DNA of 64,000 nt from Bacillus sp. S/N-304-OC-R1. Its GTDB lineage: Bacteria; Bacillota; Bacilli; Bacillales; Cytobacillaceae. Shown piece by piece: positions 26,720-34,558 of the stretch. The translations under genes and the position numbers were made by a program. Position 1 is the stretch's first letter, and each line of letters starts with the position of its first letter. The notes beneath the pieces are model-generated. The model was not told where the DNA came from. It searched no databases and worked only from the letters and a program-made list of their open reading frames with translations. Location: assembly GCF_019749375.1 (NCBI RefSeq), contig NZ_JACWFE010000020.1, positions 1 to 64,000 of the forward strand, read 5' to 3'.

Positions 26720-29515
26720 ATGGTGAAGGAACAAACAAGATATTCTCGTCTTGCATACATTACAAAGCTGATCAACACAAAGCTTGATCTCCGGGAAGTC
26801 TTGCAGCATGTGACGACAGCCATTTCTGAAGAAATCGTCCAATGTGATTCTGTCGGTATCTATTTGCCACAAGAGGATGGATCATTTAGAGGCTATGTCG
26901 GAAAGCCGGAAATTATCAATGGAATGACCTTGGATATGCATGTCATTGATACTGATATCGATTTACTGGCAAAAGAAGTAATTGAAACGCAAAAAACGAT
27001 ATACATACATGATACGTCAAAGGACAGCCGCCCAGATCCAAGAGCTGTGGAAGCGTTCAAAATTAAATCCTTGCTGGCTCTGCCGATTTCCTATGAAAAT
27101 GAGCTTTTTGGCTTGGTGTTTTTGTTTGATTATGGAATTCCAATGAACTTAACGGAGGAAGAAATTCAAACGGTTGAAGCTTATGTGAATATGGCGGCTG
27201 TGGCTATTCAAAATGCAGCCAATCTTACACGTAAGGAGAATCTTATAAAGGAAAAGCAATTATTGCTCGATTTAACACGCGAGCTCTCGTTGTGCTCTAC
27301 GATGCAGGAGGGAATGGACAAGTGCTTCTTCTATGTTGGAAAAGTGCTGAATAACCCCAATGTTGGTGTTCATATTCTTGACCCTATTGCAGGTAAGAAG
27401 ATTAAGCCGGTTAGTTTAAGCAAAGATAGTGATTGGCCGGAAGAGGATTGGGTGAGGACGCACAACAAGTTTCATATGAATCAAACGAATGATGCTGTGT
27501 TTAAAGAGGTAATAGAAACTAAGAAGGCCCTTCTTATTCCTGATGTATTCGCAGACCATCGGCCAAATCATGAAGTCTGCAGATATTTCGGCATTAAAGG
27601 AATGTTTATGCTTCCATTAGTTTCAATGGGGGAGGTTTTGGGTGTTATTGCGGTTGTGAATTTAGAGGAGTGTATGAATTATAGTAATGCTGAAATTCTG
27701 CTCGCTCAATCAATAGTGGATGCTACCGCATCAACTCTATCCAACCTATTATATATGGAAAAACAAGAGCTGATTATCGAGGAGAGGACTTCAGAGATTC
27801 GGATAAAAAATCAGGAGCTGGAGAGAGTCGTTGCTGAATTGAAGCAGCTTAGCCGTGAGAATGAATTAATTTTAAATTCTGCTGGTGAGGGGATTTTTGG
27901 GCTAGACCTTGATGGAAACATTACCTTTTGTAATCAAGCGGGAAAAGAAATGCTAGGCTACGACTCCGGGGAATTAATAGGAGATTCATATAAAACCATT
28001 TTTAAAAGACATAAGGGAGAAATGCAAAAAAGTATATTGCCTTATACTGGTACAGATCAGCAGTTTTTTAGAAAGGATGGGACAAGCTTTCCTGTTGAAT
28101 ACGTTATCTCACCAATTACGGAGGGAGATACAAAGCTAGGGGAAGTTGTCACATTTAAGGATATTACACAGAGAAAGCAGCTTGAAGAGGAAATTACTCA
28201 TCTAGCTTTTTATGATAGTTTAACAAATTTACCTAATAGAGTGCTTTTGAATGACAGATTGCAGCAAGCATTGGCATATGGGAAGAGAAATAACGAAAAA
28301 GTTGCTGTTCTATACCTTGATTTAGATCGTTTTAAATTAATTAATGATAGTCTTGGTCACAGCTTTGGCGATCTTTTATTAAGGGAAGCGGCAGACCGCT
28401 TAAGCTCGAGCATTCCTGATCATGCAATTATCTCACGGCAGGGTGGGGACGAGTTCACAATTATTTTGCCTATTATACATAGCAATGAAGATGTGCTTAA
28501 AGTCGTTAATCAGGTGATCCAAGCTTTCTCTAATCCATTTCATCTAAAAGAGAATGAATTATATGTCAAAACTAGTATTGGAATTAGTCTATTTCCTGAG
28601 AACGGTGATTCAGTAGAGACGTTAATAAAAAATGCAGATGCGGCTATGTATAAGGCTAAAGAAATATCAGGTAATAGCTACTACTTCTTTAAATCGGGAA
28701 TGGATAACCGAACTTTGGCAAGTATGAAGCTGGAGAATGCACTATATAAGGCGCTAGATCAGGATGAGTTGGTCATTTACTATCAGCCGCAAATGAACTG
28801 CAGAACGAATGAAGTATTTGGGGCAGAAGCATTAATTAGGTGGAATCACCCGGCAGAGGGGATGATTTCGCCAGCAGATTTCATTCCGATTGCAGAAGAA
28901 ACTGGATTAATTGTTCCAATCGGGGAATGGGTTTTAAGGAATGCATGCAAGCAATTAAAAGAATGGCATAACCAAGGACATACATTTATGAGTGTCTCGG
29001 TAAATTTATCTGTTCGCCAGTTTGAAGAGAATAATTTATTTATGATCGTGAAAGAAATCCTTGAAGAGGTAGATCTGCCCGCAGGCTGCCTTCATCTTGA
29101 ACTAACAGAAAATCAGATTATCAAAAACACAGAAATTACATTAAGTACGATGGGCCAGCTTAAGGATTTGGGTGTACATATTGCCATCGATGATTTCGGG
29201 ACAGGATATTCTTCTTTAGGCTATTTAAGAAACTTCCCAATCAGCACGCTAAAAGTAGATAAAACCTTTGTGCAAGACATTATAAATGATGAAGATAACG
29301 CAGCCATCACAGATACAATCATCACATTGGCTCAAAACTTGAAATTGGACGTTATTGCAGAAGGTGTGGAGACAAAGGAACAAGTGGAGTTTTTATCCTC
29401 GAAAAATTGTTATCTGATGCAAGGATATTATTTTAGCAAACCGTTAAAAGCTGAGGATTTTGCTGAGCAATACCTTCCTCAACATACAAAACTGACATTC
29501 GGAGGGATCTCATGA
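26720..29515 (+). CDS. GAF-GAF-PAS-GGDEF-EAL cyclic-di-GMP protein
   Basis: About 931 residues. Two GAF domains (about 10-160 and 180-345), a short coiled coil, a PAS domain (about 385-490), then GGDEF with an intact motif (RQGGDEF, about 575) and EAL with intact catalytic signatures (GAEALIRW about 700, DDFGTGYSSLGYL about 825, IAEGVET near 890). It may both make and destroy c-di-GMP under GAF/PAS control. No membrane segment, so cytoplasmic. The ATG at 26720 fits GGGGG 7 nt upstream; the ATG at 26714 is too close. It overlaps the next gene by 4 bp, an unusual coupling to a metabolic enzyme. Confidence 0.9.
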   Translation: MVKEQTRYSRLAYITKLINTKLDLREVLQHVTTAISEEIVQCDSVGIYLPQEDGSFRGYVGKPEIINGMTLDMHVIDTDIDLLAKEVIETQKTIYIHDTSKDSRPDPRAVEAFKIKSLLALPISYENELFGLVFLFDYGIPMNLTEEEIQTVEAYVNMAAVAIQNAANLTRKENLIKEKQLLLDLTRELSLCSTMQEGMDKCFFYVGKVLNNPNVGVHILDPIAGKKIKPVSLSKDSDWPEEDWVRTHNKFHMNQTNDAVFKEVIETKKALLIPDVFADHRPNHEVCRYFGIKGMFMLPLVSMGEVLGVIAVVNLEECMNYSNAEILLAQSIVDATASTLSNLLYMEKQELIIEERTSEIRIKNQELERVVAELKQLSRENELILNSAGEGIFGLDLDGNITFCNQAGKEMLGYDSGELIGDSYKTIFKRHKGEMQKSILPYTGTDQQFFRKDGTSFPVEYVISPITEGDTKLGEVVTFKDITQRKQLEEEITHLAFYDSLTNLPNRVLLNDRLQQALAYGKRNNEKVAVLYLDLDRFKLINDSLGHSFGDLLLREAADRLSSSIPDHAIISRQGGDEFTIILPIIHSNEDVLKVVNQVIQAFSNPFHLKENELYVKTSIGISLFPENGDSVETLIKNADAAMYKAKEISGNSYYFFKSGMDNRTLASMKLENALYKALDQDELVIYYQPQMNCRTNEVFGAEALIRWNHPAEGMISPADFIPIAEETGLIVPIGEWVLRNACKQLKEWHNQGHTFMSVSVNLSVRQFEENNLFMIVKEILEEVDLPAGCLHLELTENQIIKNTEITLSTMGQLKDLGVHIAIDDFGTGYSSLGYLRNFPISTLKVDKTFVQDIINDEDNAAITDTIITLAQNLKLDVIAEGVETKEQVEFLSSKNCYLMQGYYFSKPLKAEDFAEQYLPQHTKLTFGGIS

Positions 29516-31149
29516 AAGCGATTCGTGCTGTATTAAACTATTTAAAAAGCTGTGGTGTAACTCATATATTTGGAATCCCTGCTGGTTCTGTTAATGCTCT
29601 ATTCGATGAACTTTATGAAATGCCGGAAATTACACCGATTGTAACAAAGCATGAAGGAGCAGCTTCTTACATGGCTGCCTCCTATGCAAAGTATTCGAAG
29701 CAGTTGAGTGTCTGTGTTGGCTGCAGCGGTCCAGGTGGAACTAATTTAATAACAGGGGCTGCAAATGCGATGAGAGAGCATTTGCCTGTATTGTTCTTAA
29801 CGGGGGCTGTTCCTGTCAATACAGAAGGGCTAAATGCTTCTCAGGAATTAAATGTGGAGCCTGTCTTTGCACCGGTTACGAAATATAGTGTAAAGGTGAA
29901 GGAAGCGAAGGATTTGCTTCCAGAAATCGTAAAGGCAGTACAGATTGCGCTATCTGGTGTTCCTGGCCCTGTTCATGTGGCCATGCCAATCGATGTTCAG
30001 CAAGGAAAGGCAGGAAATATTGAAATCCCTGCTCCACCTTCACGAACACCGCTCCTTCCTGAAATCGAAACGATTAAACAGGTTGCGAGAGAGCTAATAG
30101 AAAGAGATAGCGGCTATATTTTTGTTGGGCAAGGAGCAAGAAATTCAGTCGATACGCTAATAGAGCTTGCTGAAATGTTAGACTGGCCCATTATTACGAC
30201 TCCTCAGGCGAAGGGGCTTATCCCTGATAATCATCCGCAATTAGCTGGAGTATTTGGGTTTGCTGGGCATGAGAAGGCTTCATCCTTAATGAATGATGGG
30301 GATGGTCAGGTGTTATTAGTGATCGGTTCAAGCTTAGGTGAAACAGCAACGAATAATTACAATACCAATTTAACTAAAAACCGCTATACCATCCAAATGG
30401 ATTTTGACGAGTCTGTGTTTAATCGAAAATATGACATTAATATTCCGGTTTTAGGAGACATCCAACTCAGCTTAATGTATCTTATTGAAGAACTAGGAGC
30501 ACTTGGCTTAACAAGGAGCCGGAAGAAGTTTGCTGATCGAGAGGATTATTTAACTGATGATCAGGTATATAATACAAAAAACGTTCTTCTAAAACTGCAG
30601 TCCTGCCTCCCTTCAAATACAAGATATACAGTTGATATTGGCGAGTTTATGTCATATGTAATTAACTATATGAAGGTTCTGGATTCGGGTACATTTGATA
30701 TTAATGTCCATTTCGGTGCGATGGGAAGTGGAATTGGAGCAAGTATAGGATCGGCACTGGCAGACCCTGAACGCCCAGTTGTTTGTATTACAGGGGACGG
30801 CTGTTTTTTCATGCATGGAATGGAAATATTAACGGCTAAAGAAAATCAGCTTCCGATCTTATTTGTTGTAATGAATAATGCTCGTTTAGGTATGGTATAT
30901 CACGGACATACATTGCAATATCATCGAGCTCATTCTTCATTTGAGCAGGAGCCTGTCAATATAGCAGCAATGGCAGCGGCGATGAATATTCCAAGCTTTA
31001 GGGTAAGTCAAATGGAGGATTTGAATGAAGGGATCATTCATAGTCTGCTTGATTTAAAGGGGCCGGCTCTATTAGAAGTAGCCTTAGTTGACAATAATAT
31101 TCCACCTATGGGCGACCGTGTGAAATTTTTGTCTTCTTTTTCTAAATAA
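29512..31149 (+). CDS. Thiamine-diphosphate enzyme of the acetolactate synthase / pyruvate oxidase class
   Basis: 545 residues with the three classical domains: an N-terminal PYR domain with the catalytic glutamate in VTKHEGAASYMA (about residue 48), a central domain, and a C-terminal PP domain with the ThDP/Mg motif GDGCFFMHGMEILTAKEN…NN (about 428-457). Family members decarboxylate 2-keto acids and ligate or oxidise the product. It is not a linked ilvB: no ilvN or alsD is adjacent, so the substrate is open. Its start overlaps the stop of the GGDEF-EAL gene (ATGA). A terminator follows. Confidence 0.8.
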   Translation: MKAIRAVLNYLKSCGVTHIFGIPAGSVNALFDELYEMPEITPIVTKHEGAASYMAASYAKYSKQLSVCVGCSGPGGTNLITGAANAMREHLPVLFLTGAVPVNTEGLNASQELNVEPVFAPVTKYSVKVKEAKDLLPEIVKAVQIALSGVPGPVHVAMPIDVQQGKAGNIEIPAPPSRTPLLPEIETIKQVARELIERDSGYIFVGQGARNSVDTLIELAEMLDWPIITTPQAKGLIPDNHPQLAGVFGFAGHEKASSLMNDGDGQVLLVIGSSLGETATNNYNTNLTKNRYTIQMDFDESVFNRKYDINIPVLGDIQLSLMYLIEELGALGLTRSRKKFADREDYLTDDQVYNTKNVLLKLQSCLPSNTRYTVDIGEFMSYVINYMKVLDSGTFDINVHFGAMGSGIGASIGSALADPERPVVCITGDGCFFMHGMEILTAKENQLPILFVVMNNARLGMVYHGHTLQYHRAHSSFEQEPVNIAAMAAAMNIPSFRVSQMEDLNEGIIHSLLDLKGPALLEVALVDNNIPPMGDRVKFLSSFSK

Positions 31150-31155
31150 TTGGTT

Positions 31156-31183
31156 GGATGGAGACGAATCTCCATCCGTTTTT
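31156..31183 (+). terminator. Terminator of the GGDEF-EAL / ThDP enzyme operon
   Basis: GGATGGAGA (31156-31164) pairs with TCTCCATCC (31169-31177), followed by GTTTTT. Confidence 0.85.
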
Positions 31184-31901
31184 ATATATCCATATGTTCA
31201 ATTGCATTCATAATGGCACCCATTGTTTTTCTTTTAAATGCATCAGGAACAGCTTGTCCGCTCGGATTAGCGTAATAAAACGCACCAACTTCTTCATCGT
31301 AATAGAAGCCAAGAGAGGATAAGGATTGCTGTAAATTTTCCGGTAAATGATCTGATCCTGTTTTTTCTGTAAAATAGGCAGTAGGGATAACCTTAACATC
31401 TATATCGCCAATACCGGTATGAACTACAAATAAATCGAAATCCTGGCGGGAAATCCATTGACCTTTTGAATATAATGATATCCCTGAGTTTTCTAGAGAT
31501 GATATGCCATCTAGATTAATCCCAAACAATTGATTAATCATTTTACGAATTTCACTTCCAGTCAAGTTGCTGCTACATCTATTAAGATATTGATCAATTG
31601 CCAGCTTTGGAGTAAGGTCATTCCCTTCCAAGGTAGTTAAGCTGGCTATTGCATCAGGCAGCATAAGTTTCGTTAATAGATCTAGGCCGAAAATTTGATT
31701 GACAGCCCGGCAAATCTCTATTGTGCCAATTGTTCCTTTAAGTGAGTTCAGATAATGATCCATCACTTTCGATTTTGAAAGCGCTTCTATTTGCTCGTTT
31801 ATTTCAGCATCTGAAAGTGTTCCTTCTAAACTCTGCATAAGCATAGTTCTAACTCCTTCCATGATTTCAGAAGGATATTTCCCAATAGATACCTCTGACA
31901 T
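31182..31901 (-). CDS. Conserved-looking protein of unknown function
   Basis: About 239 residues, soluble, no signal peptide. The N-terminal half appears to contain two related helical units ending in AVNQIFGLDL (about residue 68) and MINQLFGINL (about 125), suggesting an internal duplication. The C-terminal half (from about 145) is a mixed alpha/beta region. Family not recognised. The start at 31901 (MSEVS) is chosen because AGGGG lies 8 nt upstream; the ATG at 31919 has no such site. Confidence 0.6.
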   Translation of the reverse strand: MSEVSIGKYPSEIMEGVRTMLMQSLEGTLSDAEINEQIEALSKSKVMDHYLNSLKGTIGTIEICRAVNQIFGLDLLTKLMLPDAIASLTTLEGNDLTPKLAIDQYLNRCSSNLTGSEIRKMINQLFGINLDGISSLENSGISLYSKGQWISRQDFDLFVVHTGIGDIDVKVIPTAYFTEKTGSDHLPENLQQSLSSLGFYYDEEVGAFYYANPSGQAVPDAFKRKTMGAIMNAIEHMDI

Positions 31902-32126
31902 AAAAATGACCCCTATCATTGTTTTTTTACATAATTATAGCGTAAATATTGGAAAAACTTCATTTTTTCATCCAAAAATTTTACAACTTTTTAAAAGATA
32001 GTCTAATACGGTTGTATCGCTCGCTGGTAATTAGTATTATAGGAAAATATATATTGATGGAAAATAATCAAGTATAAGATATATTTCTTCACAAAGAACA
32101 TTTTTGAGGTGGGAGGGGAGAGTGCG

Positions 32127-33062
32127 ATGAGTATAAAAACTATTACGATTCAACAATTGGTTCGTCAGTTTTCATTAGAAGTTTTGGCTGGAGAAGACCA
32201 ATTAGATCGTACGATCACGAAACCAAAAACGGTTCGTCCGGGACTAGAATTTATTGATTTTTTTGACTTTCTTCCAGTGGAATATGTTCAAGTCCTAGGC
32301 AAGCATGAAATCAATTACTTAAGAACGCTAGATGATCATGAGAGAAAACGGCGTGCAGGCAATATCGTAAAATATAATCCGCCTTGTATTATCGTGACGG
32401 CTCATCAGGAGAAGCCCAAATATTTGGCCGAATTTTGCAAGGAAGAGAAGATTCCTTTACTTCAAACCGAGGAACCTACTTATGAATTTATTGCGAAGCT
32501 CGATGCTTATATGGTGAAAACCCTGGCGCCTGAAATTGCGGTTCATGGTGTTTGCGTGAACGTATCCGGCATCGGGATTTTACTTCGCGGGAAGTCAGGT
32601 GTAGGGAAAAGCGAGACTGCTCATACGTTAATTGGCCGGGGCCACCGATTAATTGCTGATGATATCGTTGTCCTGAAAAAGCTAAGCCCACAAACGCTTC
32701 TAGGTACTCATAATGACATGAACAAAGAATTTCTTGCTTTAAGGAGTATTGGACTTTTGAACGTAGTGCGGTTATATGGTAGAAAGGCTTTCCAGGAAGA
32801 GACGCGAATTGCTCTTGATATTGAATTAACGAAATGGGAGAAGGATTCTCTTAATAATGAATTAGAGTTAGAATCTAAATTTACGGAATACATGGGCGTT
32901 CAAATCCCGCATATCCAAATCCAGCTTCAGCCTGGACGAGATGTGGCAGGATTAATTGAAGCTGCCGCAAACAACTGGTATTTGAAACAGCAAGGCTACA
33001 GCGCCGCAGAAGAATTTATGAAGCGGCTTGAAGGAGAAGGACCGGAAAGCAGCTGGAAGTGA
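32127..33062 (+). CDS. Divergent HPr kinase/phosphorylase paralogue
   Basis: About 311 residues with the full two-domain HprK fold. Kept: the catalytic His region (AVHGVCV, about 140), the P-loop GKSGVGKSETA (about 158-168) and GHRLIADD (about 175-182). Changed: the HprK signature, LLEIRGLGIINV in B. subtilis (from memory), reads FLALRSIGLLNV, losing the Glu and one Gly. Canonical HprK phosphorylates HPr on Ser46 and is encoded next to lgt; neither lgt nor any PTS gene is here, so this is probably a second copy with altered activity or partner. GGAGGGGA is 7 nt before the ATG. Confidence 0.75.
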   Translation: MSIKTITIQQLVRQFSLEVLAGEDQLDRTITKPKTVRPGLEFIDFFDFLPVEYVQVLGKHEINYLRTLDDHERKRRAGNIVKYNPPCIIVTAHQEKPKYLAEFCKEEKIPLLQTEEPTYEFIAKLDAYMVKTLAPEIAVHGVCVNVSGIGILLRGKSGVGKSETAHTLIGRGHRLIADDIVVLKKLSPQTLLGTHNDMNKEFLALRSIGLLNVVRLYGRKAFQEETRIALDIELTKWEKDSLNNELELESKFTEYMGVQIPHIQIQLQPGRDVAGLIEAAANNWYLKQQGYSAAEEFMKRLEGEGPESSWK

Positions 33063-33080
33063 TAGTTTTGACCGAAATAT

Positions 33081-33118
33081 ACTCTTCACCTAGTTTTATC
33101 ATAGGCGAAGAGTTTTTT
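33081..33118 (+). terminator. Terminator of the HprK paralogue
   Basis: ACTCTTC-A-CCTA pairs with TAGG-C-GAAGAGT and a run of T follows. Confidence 0.8.
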
Positions 33119-33183
33119 ATGTTAAAATGAAGCCAAATCACCCAATCTTTATTACACTCAAACTAAAGAATAGGAAGTGGAAA

Positions 33184-34095
33184 ATGAGTAAGAAGTTTCG
33201 GGAAGAACCATATGAATTAACATTATTTCGCTATTTAAATGTTCGAACTAATTTATCGGATAAGGAGAAGAATTATTACTTAAGTCTTGAAAAAGGATAT
33301 GAAGGAGAGTTGCGATTTGATGAATTTACTGCGCAGCTTGCAGAAAATTGGCTGATCATAAACGATTTAATGCTAGAACATAACCATGCCGTCTTTCAAA
33401 TTGATACTTTGTTCATCTCTTCAGAAAAAATCATTATGTTTGAAGTAAAGAATTACGAGGGTGATTATGTTATCAAAACTGAAAGGTGGTCCACATTATC
33501 AAATGTTGAAATCAGAAATCCGCTGCACCAGCTAGAAAGGAATGAATCCCTTCTTCGGAAAGTGCTGTTAGAATGTGGAGTTACTACCCCAATTGAAAAA
33601 TACCTCATTTTCATCAACCCCGATTTTTATTTATACCAAGCACCATTAGATCTTCCGATTATTTTTCCAACACAGCTGAACCGCTTTATAAAACAATTAA
33701 GTAATAGCTTTAAAAAAGTGAATGAAACACATTTGAATTTAGCCAAAAAACTAGTAGCTATACATTTAAAAAAATCACCTTATATGCGTTTACCAGAGTA
33801 TTGTTATGACCAGCTGAAAAAGGGAATAACTTGTGGTTGCTGTTATTCGTTTAATGTTGAAATTAGGAGCACTCAATTGGTCTGTACACAATGTGGATGG
33901 AAAGAAAGGCTAGCGGATACTGTGCTTCGAGGAGTCGAGGAGTTTTCATTTCTTTTTCCAGATCACAAGGTCACCACAAGTGAAATGATGAAGTGGTTTA
34001 AAATTATCAATTCTAAGGTCACGATGAGAAGGTTGCTTTCGGAAAACTTTATACAGGTTGGGCGAGGCAGGTATTCCTATTATACGAAAAAGTAA
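33184..34095 (+). CDS. NERD nuclease-related domain protein with zinc ribbon (paralogue 2)
   Basis: About 303 residues, alignable along its whole length with the protein at 15170-16087 (for example SLEKGYEGELRFDEF versus NLEKGFQGELQFDDW). The nuclease-like signature is D74…E87-V-K89, at the same numbers. The C-terminal zinc ribbon has CGCC and CTQCG knuckles. The frame is open from 33127, but alignment with the paralogue and a GGAAG site support the ATG at 33184. Like paralogue 1 it is followed within about 70 bp by a 52-bp repeat array. Function unknown; a DNA-processing role is presumed from the fold. Confidence 0.8.
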   Translation: MSKKFREEPYELTLFRYLNVRTNLSDKEKNYYLSLEKGYEGELRFDEFTAQLAENWLIINDLMLEHNHAVFQIDTLFISSEKIIMFEVKNYEGDYVIKTERWSTLSNVEIRNPLHQLERNESLLRKVLLECGVTTPIEKYLIFINPDFYLYQAPLDLPIIFPTQLNRFIKQLSNSFKKVNETHLNLAKKLVAIHLKKSPYMRLPEYCYDQLKKGITCGCCYSFNVEIRSTQLVCTQCGWKERLADTVLRGVEEFSFLFPDHKVTTSEMMKWFKIINSKVTMRRLLSENFIQVGRGRYSYYTKK

Positions 34096-34166
34096 ATTTA
34101 ATTTGCTTGGTATATGAATGATAGGAAAAATACTTAGATTGGGTGATTGAGAGGTAAAGGAGAAGG

Positions 34167-34440
34167 TTTAATGTACGCGTTTTGACAGGCAGCGGGTGAA
34201 AATGCGTACATCGGTGTATTTAATGTGCTTGTTTTTGGGGGAGGAGAAGAAAACCGATGACATAGAGAGGTTTAATGTACACGTTTTAAAGAACCTTGGT
34301 TAAAAACGCAAACATGGGGTTGTTCAATGTGCTTGTTTTTGGGGGAGGAGAAGAAAACCGATGACATAGAGAGGTTTAATGTACACGTTTTAAAGAGCCT
34401 GGGTTAAAAACGCGAACATAAGGTTGTCCGATGTACCATT
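34167..34440. repeat. 52-bp tandem repeat array 3 with alternating units
   Basis: Landmark TT(T/C)AATGT recurs at 34167, 34219, 34271, 34323 and 34375, with a sixth degenerate copy at 34427; all spacings are exactly 52 bp. Units alternate between type A (…GCTTGTTTTTGGGGGAGGAG…, at 34219 and 34323) and type B (…ACACGTTTTAAAGA…, at 34271 and 34375), so a 104-bp higher-order period is almost perfectly repeated. Not coding. It fills most of the 460-bp gap between NERD paralogue 2 and the MMPL gene; the rest is AT-rich promoter-like sequence. Confidence 0.93.
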
Positions 34441-34558
34441 TTGGTAAACTATCCAAGCCTTAATTGAACCATATCTAATATTGCTTTTAAAAGACAATTC
34501 CCCCCATATCCGCTAAACTAAAAGAAGTAAAAAGATTGTACTAGGTGAGGGGAAAAGG

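Noticed and set aside
29512-31149. Calling the ThDP enzyme ilvB or alsS
   Set aside because: No regulatory subunit, alsD or branched-chain genes are adjacent and the substrate residues cannot be judged by eye.
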